A stretch of DNA of 64,000 bases, taken from Nocardioides eburneiflavus (GTDB taxonomy: Bacteria > Actinomycetota > Actinomycetes > Propionibacteriales > Nocardioidaceae). Position 1 is the stretch's first letter, and the number at the start of each line of letters is the position of its first letter. The notes beneath the pieces were generated by a model that searched no databases, had not been told where the DNA came from, and saw nothing but the letters and a program-made list of their open reading frames with translations. This document shows positions 1 to 8,462 of this stretch, one piece after another. The stretch spans positions 4,464,001-4,528,000 of the forward strand of contig NZ_SRRO01000001.1 of NCBI RefSeq assembly GCF_004785795.1, written 5' to 3'. Made by a program: the position numbers and the translations under genes.

Positions 1-594
1 GGCGTTCTGCTCGACCAGCAGGACGGCGGTGCCGCCCTTGTTGATCTCGAGCACCACGTCGCGGATGTTCTCCACCATCCGTGGCGCCAGGCCCAGCGTC
101 GGCTCGTCGAGCAGGAGGTAGCGCGGCTCGGACATCATCGCCCGACCGATCGCGAGCATCTGCTGCTCACCGCCGGAGAGGTAGCCCGCGGTCGCGGCGC
201 GCCGGTCGCCCAGCACCGGGAACAGCGCGTAGACGCGCTCGAGGTTGTCCGCCATGCGCGCGCGGGCGGTGTGGGCACCGACCTTGAGGTTCTCCTCGAC
301 ACCCAGCTCCACGAACACCCGCCGCCCCTCGAGCACCTGGCGCACGCCCTGACGGACGATCCGCTCGGGGCTGGTCCGGTGGATCGGCGTCTCGTCGAGG
401 GTGACCCGCCCCTTGGTGACCTCGCCGTCGTGGATGTCGAGCAGCCCGGTGAGGGCACGCAGGAGCGTCGTCTTGCCGGCCCCGTTGGAGCCGAGGAGGG
501 CGACGATCTTGTCCTCGGGCACGTCGATGCTCACCCCGCGCAGGGCGAGGACGACGTCGTCGTAGACGACCTCGAGGTTGCGGGCCGAGAGCAT
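1..594 (-). CDS. livF: ABC transporter ATP-binding protein, LivF type (3' end cut by window edge)
   Basis: ATPase subunit of a branched-chain amino-acid-type ABC importer, acting on the cytoplasmic face of the membrane. Reading from the ATG at 594, 198 codons are present and the frame runs off the window. Walker A is GSNGAGKTT near residue 38, the ABC signature is LSGGEQQ, and Walker B is LLLDEPT followed by LGLAP. The segment after Walker A (EGRRVFVELGVEENL) is typical of LivF rather than LivG. A GGGGTGAGG-like ribosome site precedes the ATG. The remaining ~35 residues and probably livG/livM/livH lie to the left. Substrate (amino acid, urea or amide) cannot be told from this subunit. Confidence 0.9.
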   Translation of the reverse strand, partial: MLSARNLEVVYDDVVLALRGVSIDVPEDKIVALLGSNGAGKTTLLRALTGLLDIHDGEVTKGRVTLDETPIHRTSPERIVRQGVRQVLEGRRVFVELGVEENLKVGAHTARARMADNLERVYALFPVLGDRRAATAGYLSGGEQQMLAIGRAMMSEPRYLLLDEPTLGLAPRMVENIRDVVLEINKGGTAVLLVEQNA

Positions 595-635
595 CGTGGA
601 CCTCACCCCCCTTCCGGCAGCTGCGAGTGACGACA

Positions 636-679
636 GTCACATCGTGGACCGGGTGCGGCGACCGTGTCACTGGTGGACC
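636..679. promoter_or_regulatory. Direct repeats in the livF-pucR divergent intergenic region
   Basis: The 193-bp gap between two divergent genes contains two similar blocks, GTCACATCGTGGACC (636-650) and GTCACTGGTGGACC (666-679), about 30 bp or three helical turns apart. A third GGTCACAAC stretch lies near 711. This would suit binding by the adjacent PucR-family regulator, which is an inference. The strong GGAGGGAGAGG at about 775-785 fixes the pucR start at 788. Confidence 0.3.
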
Positions 680-787
680 GTCCAAAGCCTCGCCCGGCAG
701 GTCATGGTCGGGTCACAACTCCGCAGGAGGGGTGGCGCAACGGCGATCGGCAGGCGACCATGAGCGATCACTCGGAGGGAGAGGTCG

Positions 788-2032
788 ATGACGGACGGGA
801 TGGTGGCGCTGGCCGGCGAGGCGCGCAGCGCTGACCGGCTGGCCCAGTGGGTCCAGCGGCGCGAGTCGGTCATCGCCCACGACGCGACCAACTCGATCTG
901 GCACCAGGTGCCGGCGTACGGCGACCGGGCGGACGCGGGGCTCCGCGATGACGTGGAGGCCCACTGCCGGCAGGTCTTCGCCGCGTTCCTCGCCAGCGTC
1001 AACGAGCGGCGTCACCCCCTCCGGTCCGACTTCCCCTGGAGCGGGCAGCACGCGATGCGCCGCGTCGAGCTGGGCATCACGCTGTCGGACTTCATGAAGG
1101 CCTTCCGCGTGGGGCAGCTGACCCTCTGGGACGACATCCTCGCGGGCGTCAACGAGTGGCCCTCGACCAAGGACGCCGCGCTGCTGCTGGTGAGCCAGGT
1201 GATGCGGACCATCGAGGTCGGCAGCACGGCCGCGGCGGAGGCGTACCTCGAGGCCCAGCAGTACCAGCTCGCCGACTCCGCCCGGCTGGCCCGCGACCTC
1301 CTCGAGGACCTGCTCGCCGGCAAGCCCCCGACCGTCGAGGAGCGCCAGCTGGCGCTGGCCCAGATGGGGCTGGCCGACGACGTGCCCCTCGTCGCCCTCG
1401 TGGCGACGCTGCCGGCCAAGCTCGTCGGGGTGCAGCAGCGGGCCAGGCTGCGGGCGGCGCTGACGGCGGAGGGCCGCGGCATGGTCGTGGCACGCCACCA
1501 CGAGGTGGTCGCCCTGCTCCCCGTGGGTCCCACCGGCCCGGCGGCGGTGGTGGAGGGCGTGCGCACGGCGGTGGCCTCGCTCCTCGCCGACGGCGTCCTG
1601 ACCAGCGTCGGCCTCAGCTGCCCGCGCACGGGCTTCCGCGAGATCCCCTGGGCCTACGAGGACGCCCGGACCGCGATGGACTCGCTGCTCGGCCGTCCCG
1701 GCGTGCGCGCCATGGAGGAGATGTCGACCCTCGACCTGCTCATCTCGAGCCAGAAGAACGCGCGGTTGGTGCCGCCCGAGGTGCGTGCCTTCGTCGAGGA
1801 GGACCTCGCGACCGGCGGGATCCTGGTCGAGACGCTCAGCACCTACGTCTCCCACGACCTGAACGCCAAGCTCACCGCGATGCACCTCCACGTGCACGCC
1901 AACACGATCTACTACCGCCTCGACCGCATCGCCGAGCGCACCAGCTGCGACGTGCGCCGGGTCGAGGACCTCATCGACCTGCTGCTGGCCGTACGCCTGA
2001 TCCGCGCCGAGGTGCGCTGGCCCGCTCGCTGA
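788..2032 (+). CDS. PucR/CdaR-family transcriptional regulator
   Basis: Protein of 414 residues. The C-terminal ~60 residues carry the PucR-type helix-turn-helix (VHANTIYYRLDRIAERT followed by DLLLAVRL), which binds DNA in this family. The central part (about 190-310) looks like the GGDEF-like sensor region seen in CdaR/PucR proteins, and the N-terminal ~170 residues are helical. The family responds to small molecules such as purine catabolites, sugar acids or amino acids. It is divergent from a LivF-type importer, so control of that importer is plausible. The start is set by a strong Shine-Dalgarno sequence; an earlier ATG at 760 is in another frame. Confidence 0.85.
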   Translation: MTDGMVALAGEARSADRLAQWVQRRESVIAHDATNSIWHQVPAYGDRADAGLRDDVEAHCRQVFAAFLASVNERRHPLRSDFPWSGQHAMRRVELGITLSDFMKAFRVGQLTLWDDILAGVNEWPSTKDAALLLVSQVMRTIEVGSTAAAEAYLEAQQYQLADSARLARDLLEDLLAGKPPTVEERQLALAQMGLADDVPLVALVATLPAKLVGVQQRARLRAALTAEGRGMVVARHHEVVALLPVGPTGPAAVVEGVRTAVASLLADGVLTSVGLSCPRTGFREIPWAYEDARTAMDSLLGRPGVRAMEEMSTLDLLISSQKNARLVPPEVRAFVEEDLATGGILVETLSTYVSHDLNAKLTAMHLHVHANTIYYRLDRIAERTSCDVRRVEDLIDLLLAVRLIRAEVRWPAR

Positions 2033-2062
2033 CCGGCTCGCTGACCCGCTCCCCCAGGACGG

Positions 2063-3403
2063 TCAGCCCCGCGGCGCGAGGACGCCGTCGGCGTCCTCGA
2101 CCCGGAGCCCGCCGGAGCGCGTACGGCTCGCCGCCAGCGTGCCGGTGACGACCGAGCGGAGCGGGTAGCTGATCTCGCCGGGCGCCCCCTGGCGCGAGGT
2201 GGTCCACAACCGCTCGTCGTAGCCGACGGTGCCGCGGAACTGGCGGTTCTCCAGGACGAGGTCGTCGCGCGTGGCCTGGCCGACCACGTAGGACGCCTCG
2301 CCGCGGTAGAACAGCGAGCCGTGCGACACCTCGAGGATCCCCTCGCGCTGACGCACCGTCTGGTCGTGCACCTCGCCGCTGAGGTAGACGTCGACCCCGC
2401 CCTCGACCATCGTGCGCCACAGGTCGGAGCGAAGGCCGCCCTCGTAGACGAGGTGGGTGGAGTTGCGGACGCGGACCGCGCCCGGCATCGGCGTGTGCGC
2501 CTGGACCATCACCCACGACACGTCGTCGCGGCGGGCACGCCGCAGCACGCCCTCCAGCCAGCGCAGCTGCGCCGGGTCGACCGAGATGTGCACGTCTCCC
2601 CCGCGACGCTCGAACACGTCGAGCGTCACCAGCACCACGTCGGCGTCGAGGCGTACGGCATAGGCGGTGCGGCGCGACGGGCCGCGCCGCGGGCGGTCGC
2701 GGAAGCGCGGCCGGCCGTCGGGCCCGGTCAGCGCGTGGTCGGCGAAGACGTCCTTGATCTGCGGGACGTGGCGCCGCTTGAAGTCGACCCACGGGTTGCG
2801 CCGGCGCGTGCGCCACGGGTCGTCACCCACCTCGTGGTCGCCGACCGCGGGGAAGGTGCGGAGGTCGTGGTCGTCGAACCGCTCGAACCAGGCGGGGTAG
2901 TAGACGTCGGCCGCGCGGCGCCAGGCGCGCATCCGCTGCCGGTCGGTCCGGACGGGCCCGAAGACGCCGGTGCGGGCGTCGTCGCGGCCCCACCGGCCCT
3001 CGACGAGGTCGCCCGGCACGAGCACGTCGCGGGTGCCGTGCGAGGCCATCTCGTCGATCACCCGGTCCAGGGCGGTCTCGTAGGAGGCGTTGGTGGAGTT
3101 GGCGACCTCCCCGGTGCGCCTCACGACGTGTGTACGGCGGCCGTCGGCCGTCAGGTCGGCGACGTCCTGGTTGAGGAAGTCGGGTGCCGAGACGAAGCGG
3201 TAGGCGTCGGCCAGCTCGGGCGCGGGCGGCACCGGCGGGCGCTCCCGCGGGCCACGCGCGTCGGGCTCCGCGTCGATCGTGGGAGCGGGGTAGTCCCCGC
3301 TCGGCGTCGCGCTCGCCGGCGGCGCGGGAGGCGTGACCGTCGAGCAGCCCAGCGCGCCCGCGACCAGCACGGCCAGCAGCGGCCCGAGAGATGGTCGTGT
3401 CAC
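2063..3403 (-). CDS. Metallophosphoesterase-family lipoprotein
   Basis: Predicted secreted lipoprotein of 446 residues from the GTG at 3403. A short basic start, a hydrophobic stretch (GPLLAVLVAGALGC) and a lipobox ending in Cys are followed by a Pro/Ser/Thr-rich linker. The rest resembles the calcineurin-like phosphoesterase fold: VPGDLVEG, AVGDHEVGD (usual GNHE), VQAHTPMP and LSGEVHDQT (usual SGHxH). Several canonical metal-ligand motifs are changed (Asn to Asp, His to Glu), so activity or metal use may differ. The closest general class is purple-acid-phosphatase-like. The substrate is unknown. It converges on pucR with a 30-bp gap. Confidence 0.75.
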   Translation of the reverse strand: MTRPSLGPLLAVLVAGALGCSTVTPPAPPASATPSGDYPAPTIDAEPDARGPRERPPVPPAPELADAYRFVSAPDFLNQDVADLTADGRRTHVVRRTGEVANSTNASYETALDRVIDEMASHGTRDVLVPGDLVEGRWGRDDARTGVFGPVRTDRQRMRAWRRAADVYYPAWFERFDDHDLRTFPAVGDHEVGDDPWRTRRRNPWVDFKRRHVPQIKDVFADHALTGPDGRPRFRDRPRRGPSRRTAYAVRLDADVVLVTLDVFERRGGDVHISVDPAQLRWLEGVLRRARRDDVSWVMVQAHTPMPGAVRVRNSTHLVYEGGLRSDLWRTMVEGGVDVYLSGEVHDQTVRQREGILEVSHGSLFYRGEASYVVGQATRDDLVLENRQFRGTVGYDERLWTTSRQGAPGEISYPLRSVVTGTLAASRTRSGGLRVEDADGVLAPRG

Positions 3404-3464
3404 GCGGCCAACCGTAGACGGCGGGTCCGGCACGACCGGGCAGCACCCGGCCGTGTCGGCGATC

Positions 3465-4934
3465 TCAGCGGACGTCGTCCTCCATGTGCTCGATGTCGCG
3501 GAAGCCGGTCTTCTTGGCCCGGACTCCGCGGTTCGTGAGCCAGGTCAGGGCCCAGAGCACGACCCCGGCGAGGAGCAGGAAGCCTGCGATGAGGTACTGC
3601 TCCTGCTGCTCGTCGCTGCGCGCCCATGGCCCAGCCAGGAAGGCGCAGGTGACGGCACCGAGGTAGGGCAGGATGGTCGGTGCCGTGAAGTGCTCGTGGT
3701 CCCGGCTGCTGGGGCGGCGCCGGATCACGATCAACGCGATGTTGACCACCGTGAACACGCACAACAGCAGGAGCGCGGTCGTTCCGCCGAGGAGTGCCAC
3801 TGACGTCGCTCCCTCCTCCGACGCGCTCGCCCGGACGACGTAGATGATGAGGCCGAAGGAGATCGCGGTCGTGAAGAGGATCGAGACCCACGGCGTACGA
3901 CGAGTCGCGTGCACCTTGCCGAGCGTGCGGGGCAGCACGTCCTGGTTGGCCATGCCGTAGAGCAGCCGGCTGGCCATCAGCATGTTGATGAGCGCCGAGT
4001 TCGCGACGGCGAACATGCCGATGAAGGGGAAGATCGTGTCGAAGGGGAGGTCGGGCGCTCCAGCGGCCACGACCTGGGTGAGCGCCGATCCCTTGTCCGG
4101 GTCGGTGAGGTCCCCGACCGGGACGAGTGCGACCGCAGTGATGGAGACCAGGACATAGATGAGGCCGGTGACACCGAGTCCCGTGAGCATCATCTTCGGG
4201 AAGTCGCGGATCGGGTCCTTGCACTCCTCGGCCATGTTGACCGAGTCCTCGAAGCCGACCATGGCGAAGAACGCCAGCGACGTGGCGGCCGTGATGGCGA
4301 AGAAGGTGTTGCGGTCGCTCGGGCTCTCGAACACGACGACGCGGGAGAAGTCGGCGTTGCCCTGGGTGACGGCCCAGAGGCCGATGAAGATGATCATCAG
4401 CAGGCCGGACAGCTCGACGAGGGTCAGCACGACGTTCGCCTTGACGCTCTCACCCACTCCGCGGAAGTTGACCGCCGCCACCAGCGCCATGAACGCGAGC
4501 GCAGTGAGGAGGATGCCGACGCCGCCCACCTCGAAGCCGAGGTCGAAGCCGTCGTTCAGGAAGCCAGCGAAGGCGTTGGAGGCAGTCGACGCCGACGTGA
4601 TCCCGGAGCACATGACGGTGAAGGCGACGAGGAAGGTGACGAAGTGGATGCCGAAGGCCTTGTGCGTGTAGAGCGCGGCTCCGGCCGCCTGCGGGTATCG
4701 CGTGACGAGCTCCAAGTAGGAGAAGGCCGTGATCGTGGCGACCGCGAACGCCACCAGGAACGGCGCCCATGCGGCTCCGCCCACCTCCCCGGCCACGCTC
4801 CCGGTGAGCGCGTAGACGCCCGTGCCGAGGATGTCTCCCACGATGAACAGCAGGAGCAGCTTGGGGCCGATGACGCGCCTCAGCTCCGGCTCCGGTCCGT
4901 TGACGTCCTTCTGCGTGGCTTCTGTCGCGCTCAT
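3465..4934 (-). CDS. APC-family amino acid permease
   Basis: Integral membrane transporter of 489 residues with about 12 hydrophobic segments. The first segment contains GDILGTGVYALTG, the conserved APC-superfamily signature, followed by a long run matching amino acid/polyamine/organocation permeases (SFAMVGFEDSVNMAEE is also typical). The ATG at 4934 is chosen because MSATEATQKDVNGPE gives a normal hydrophilic N-terminus and GGGAGTCTCG lies just upstream; the open frame extends to 5075 with an implausible arginine-rich leader. Substrate cannot be deduced. It is divergent from the PPi-PFK gene. Confidence 0.87.
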   Translation of the reverse strand: MSATEATQKDVNGPEPELRRVIGPKLLLLFIVGDILGTGVYALTGSVAGEVGGAAWAPFLVAFAVATITAFSYLELVTRYPQAAGAALYTHKAFGIHFVTFLVAFTVMCSGITSASTASNAFAGFLNDGFDLGFEVGGVGILLTALAFMALVAAVNFRGVGESVKANVVLTLVELSGLLMIIFIGLWAVTQGNADFSRVVVFESPSDRNTFFAITAATSLAFFAMVGFEDSVNMAEECKDPIRDFPKMMLTGLGVTGLIYVLVSITAVALVPVGDLTDPDKGSALTQVVAAGAPDLPFDTIFPFIGMFAVANSALINMLMASRLLYGMANQDVLPRTLGKVHATRRTPWVSILFTTAISFGLIIYVVRASASEEGATSVALLGGTTALLLLCVFTVVNIALIVIRRRPSSRDHEHFTAPTILPYLGAVTCAFLAGPWARSDEQQEQYLIAGFLLLAGVVLWALTWLTNRGVRAKKTGFRDIEHMEDDVR

Positions 4935-5089
4935 CGAGACTCCCGTCGTCGTTCCGTGCACCGCACCGCCTCGCCTCACAATGGCCCCGCTGGACGGGCG
5001 AGGCAACCACCGCCCGCCCTCAGGGGGCGTGTCGGCGGCGGCGCGGAACACCCTTTCGGGCTTAGAACGTTCCAACTACCCTGCTGCCC

Positions 5090-6286
5090 ATGCCGAAGCG
5101 TGTAGCCCTCCTGACCGCGGGCGGGTACGCCCCCTGCCTCTCCTCCGCCGTGGGCGCCCTGATCGAGACCTACGACGCCACCGATCCCGACATCGAGCTG
5201 ATCGCCTACCGGCACGGCTACCACGGCCTGCTGACCGGCAACAGCGTCGCCATCGGCGCCGAGGAGCGGGCCGGCGCGGCCCTGCTGCACCGCTACGGCG
5301 GGAGCCCGATCGGCAACAGCCGGGTCAAGCTGACCAACGACGCGGACTGCCGCAAGCGCGGCCTGATCGGTGCGGACCAGACCGCGCTCGAGGTGGCCGC
5401 CGCGCGCCTGCAGGCCGACGGCGTGGACGTGCTGCACACCATCGGCGGCGACGACACCAACACTGCCGCGGCCGACCTCGCGGCGTACCTCGCGACCCAG
5501 GGCTCCGAGCTGACCGTCGTCGGCCTGCCGAAGACCATCGACAACGACATCGTCCCGATCCGGCAGAGCCTCGGGGCCCAGACCGCCGCTGAGCAGGCCT
5601 CGCGCTTCGCCCAGAACGTGCTCGCCGAGCACGGCTCCAACCCGCGGATGCTGATCGTCCACGAGGTGATGGGGCGCGCCAGCGGCTGGCTCACCGCCGC
5701 GGCCGCCCGCGACTACATGGCCTGGCACGCGGAGCAGGAGTGGCTGCCCGGGATCGGCCTCGACGGACGCACGTGGGCCATCCACGCGGTGTACGTCCCC
5801 GAGCGGGCCATCGACCTCGCCGCCGAGGCGACCCGGCTGCGCGCGGTGATGGACGAGATCGGGTGCGTCAACATCTTCCTGGCCGAGGGCGCCGGCATCG
5901 ACGACATCGTCGCCGACCTCGAGGCTGCCGGTGAGGAAGTGGGCCGCGACCCGTTCGGGCACGTCAAGATCGACACCATCAACCCGGGCCGCTACTTCGC
6001 CGACCGGTTCTCCGAGGCGATCGGCGCGGAGAAGAAGATGGTGCAGAAGTCGGGCTACTTCTCCCGCTCGGCCCCGGCCAACGACACCGACCTCGCCCTC
6101 ATCAAGGAGATGGCCGAGCTCGCCGTCGCCTCGGCCCTCGAGGGCCGCCCGGGCGTGATCGGCCACGACGAGGACCGCGGCGACGAGCTCCGCGCGATCG
6201 AGTTCGAGCGGATCGCCGGCCACAAGCCGTTCGACGACAGCCAGGCCTGGTTCACCGAGCTGCTGGAGGGCATCGGCCAGGCCTGA
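5090..6286 (+). CDS. pfp: Pyrophosphate-dependent 6-phosphofructokinase
   Basis: Catalyses reversible phosphorylation of fructose 6-phosphate to the 1,6-bisphosphate, with pyrophosphate as the likely phosphoryl donor, in cytoplasmic glycolysis/gluconeogenesis. It has 398 residues. The donor-site motif is GGDDTNT: the second Asp in place of Gly (GGDG in ATP-PFK), together with the Lys in PKTIDNDI, are the family determinants for PPi use. MGRASGWL and a C-terminal HVKIDTINPGRYFADRF segment also fit. It stands alone with its own promoter region and converges on an MFS gene 13 bp away. ATP dependence is not excluded but is less likely. Confidence 0.88.
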   Translation: MPKRVALLTAGGYAPCLSSAVGALIETYDATDPDIELIAYRHGYHGLLTGNSVAIGAEERAGAALLHRYGGSPIGNSRVKLTNDADCRKRGLIGADQTALEVAAARLQADGVDVLHTIGGDDTNTAAADLAAYLATQGSELTVVGLPKTIDNDIVPIRQSLGAQTAAEQASRFAQNVLAEHGSNPRMLIVHEVMGRASGWLTAAAARDYMAWHAEQEWLPGIGLDGRTWAIHAVYVPERAIDLAAEATRLRAVMDEIGCVNIFLAEGAGIDDIVADLEAAGEEVGRDPFGHVKIDTINPGRYFADRFSEAIGAEKKMVQKSGYFSRSAPANDTDLALIKEMAELAVASALEGRPGVIGHDEDRGDELRAIEFERIAGHKPFDDSQAWFTELLEGIGQA

Positions 6287-6299
6287 GGCCGGCAACCAC

Positions 6300-7550
6300 T
6301 CAGGCGGCCTCCGGAGCGGGCTCCTGCCCGGACCGGTCCGTCACCCGCAGCCCGGCTGCGGGCAGCACCCGCGGCAGCCGCTGGAGGTACGCCCCGCTGG
6401 CCACCGCGACCAGCGCGAGCACCCACCACAGGGTCGTCTCCCCGTGGGCGAGCAGCCACGTGAACGCCACCGGCGTGACCGCTCCCCCGATGCCCCAGCT
6501 GAGCTGGAACAGCCCGAGGTAGCGGCCGCGGAGGTGGTCGGGCGCGGCCTCGGCCGCGGTGGCGCTGAAGACCGGCCCGCCGGTGAGCTCGCCGAAGGTG
6601 TAGACGGCAGCGCCGACCAGCATGACCGCGACGGCCAGCCAGACCGGCAGCCACCCCGCCAGCACGAAGAGGGCATAGCTGACGACGAAGACGACCTGGG
6701 CGAGGCCCATCATCCGCGCCCGGACGTGACCGGTCATCCGGCGTACGACCAGGCCCTGGCCGAGCCCCACCATCGCGGTGTTGAGGGTGAAGATCGCCCC
6801 CACCACCCACCCGGGCAGGTCGATGGTCTCGGCGACGTAGACCGGCAGCGCGAAGTTGAGCACCATCATCCCGGCGACGAAGCCGAACTGGCCGACCACC
6901 AGGCGCAGGTAGGCCCGGTCGCGCAGGACGACGCCCCAGCCCTCGACGGGGGCGTCGTCGGGGTGCGCGGCCCGGTGGTCGGGCACGTCGAGCAGCAGCA
7001 CGAAGGCGACGACGAAGGTCACCGCGTTGACGACCACGACCGTCTCGTAGGCGAGGTCGGTGCCGATCTGGAGCGCCATGCCCGCGAGCACGCCCCCGAC
7101 GGAGTAGCCGAGGTTGCGCACCGCCTGGAGGAAGCCGAACCACACCTCGCGCTCCCCCGGCGCCGAGATCGCCGTGACCACGTTGCCGAAGGAGCCCCAG
7201 AACGCCTGCCGGCCGATGTTGAGCAGCGCGGTCCACAGCGCGACGGCGAGCAGCGCGTCGGCCCACAGGTAGGCGACCATCCCGACCGCCTGGACGAGGT
7301 TGCCCGCGAGCATCATCCTCCGCGGGCCGAACCGGTCGACGAGACTGCCGATGACGAAGGCGCCCGGCATGGTCAGCACGGCTGACAGCGACAGGGCGGT
7401 GCCGATCTGCACCAGCGACAGGTCGGTCATCGCGAGGAAGTAGAGCAGCGTGATCGGCATGAACAACCCGCTGCCGACGGTGTCGGCCACGATCGCCGCG
7501 ACGAACCTGCGATGCTCGCCCACGCGGGGGAATCCGAGGCGGCTCAGCAC
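6300..7550 (-). CDS. MFS transporter
   Basis: Major facilitator superfamily protein of 416 residues from a GTG start, with about 12 hydrophobic segments and a short charged C-terminus. The loop after the second helix, GSLVDRFGPRRMM, is the MFS motif A (Gx3D-R-G-R). The central loop (LLDVPDHRAAHPDDAP) separates two six-helix halves. Drug or metabolite efflux is the usual assignment for this type, but nothing in the sequence fixes the substrate. The intergenic space to the divergent DUF1028 gene is 54 bp. Confidence 0.85.
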   Translation of the reverse strand: MLSRLGFPRVGEHRRFVAAIVADTVGSGLFMPITLLYFLAMTDLSLVQIGTALSLSAVLTMPGAFVIGSLVDRFGPRRMMLAGNLVQAVGMVAYLWADALLAVALWTALLNIGRQAFWGSFGNVVTAISAPGEREVWFGFLQAVRNLGYSVGGVLAGMALQIGTDLAYETVVVVNAVTFVVAFVLLLDVPDHRAAHPDDAPVEGWGVVLRDRAYLRLVVGQFGFVAGMMVLNFALPVYVAETIDLPGWVVGAIFTLNTAMVGLGQGLVVRRMTGHVRARMMGLAQVVFVVSYALFVLAGWLPVWLAVAVMLVGAAVYTFGELTGGPVFSATAAEAAPDHLRGRYLGLFQLSWGIGGAVTPVAFTWLLAHGETTLWWVLALVAVASGAYLQRLPRVLPAAGLRVTDRSGQEPAPEAA

Positions 7551-7604
7551 CGGCCCAGACTAGGACCACGGGCCGACATCACCGGCCCCGGCTATGTTTC
7601 CGCC

Positions 7605-8462
7605 ATGACCTTCTCGATCGTGGCCCGGTCCGACGACGGCGATTCGTGGGGGGTCGCCGTCGCCTCCAAGTTCCTGGCCGTCGGGTCGGCCGTGCCGGCG
7701 GCCGCGGCCGGGGTGGGGGCGGTCGCCACCCAGGCCGACGCCAACACCGCCTGGAAGTACCTCGGGCTGGCCCACCTCGACGAGGGCGCGACCGCGCAGG
7801 TCGCGCTCGACCGTCTGGTCGAGGAGGACGAGGGCCGCGAGCACCGGCAGGCCGGGATCGTCGACTCCGACGGCAACGCCGCGACCTGGACGGGGTCCGA
7901 GTGCTTCGCCTGGGCGGGCGGGGTCACCGGCCGCAGCGGCGACCGCGGCGGCTACGCGATCCAGGGCAACATCCTCACCGGCCCCGAGGTCGTCGAGGCC
8001 ATGGAGCGGGCCTGGCAGGGCGGTGACGCCCTGTCGTTGGAGCGCCGCCTCCTGGCCGCCCTCGCCGCTGGCGACGAGGCCGGCGGCGACAGCCGGGGCC
8101 GGCAGAGCGCGGCCCTGCTCGTCGTACGCGACGGAGCGGGCTACGGCGGCAACGACGACGTCGCGGTCGACCTCCGCGTCGACGACCACACCGACCCCGT
8201 CGCCGAGCTGGCCCGGCTCGTCGACCTCAACGAGCTCTACCTGACGGCGTCGACGCCGGAGGAGCAGGTGCCGGTCGGCGACGCGCTGATGATCGAGCTC
8301 GAGTCGCTCGCCAAGGCCGAGGGCAAGGACAGCTTCCGGGAGTGGGTGGGGTCGGAGAACTACGAGATGCGGGTCGGCCCGGGGGTGCGACCTCCGTGGA
8401 TCGACCGCCGGATCCTCGCGATCATCCGGGGCGAGCAGGAGGGGCAGGAGGGAACGGCATGA
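7605..8462 (+). CDS. DUF1028 family protein (putative Ntn-type hydrolase)
   Basis: Protein of 285 residues starting MTFSIVARSDDG, the typical DUF1028 beginning, followed by WGVAVASKFLAVGSAVPAA and GAVATQADANTAW. The family is grouped with N-terminal-nucleophile hydrolases by fold; its substrate is not established. The C-terminal part (about 205-285) has an ELNELYLTA-containing segment often found as an extra domain. The ATG at 7605 is preferred over the upstream in-frame start at 7512, which would overlap the divergent MFS start region. Its stop overlaps the glycerol-kinase-like start (ATGA), so the two are probably translationally coupled. Confidence 0.8.
   Translation: MTFSIVARSDDGDSWGVAVASKFLAVGSAVPAAAAGVGAVATQADANTAWKYLGLAHLDEGATAQVALDRLVEEDEGREHRQAGIVDSDGNAATWTGSECFAWAGGVTGRSGDRGGYAIQGNILTGPEVVEAMERAWQGGDALSLERRLLAALAAGDEAGGDSRGRQSAALLVVRDGAGYGGNDDVAVDLRVDDHTDPVAELARLVDLNELYLTASTPEEQVPVGDALMIELESLAKAEGKDSFREWVGSENYEMRVGPGVRPPWIDRRILAIIRGEQEGQEGTA

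Noticed and set aside
711..726. GGTCACAAC upstream of the PucR gene as a further pilus operator
   Set aside because: Only the left half and spacer resemble the motif; no right arm and no link to surface genes.
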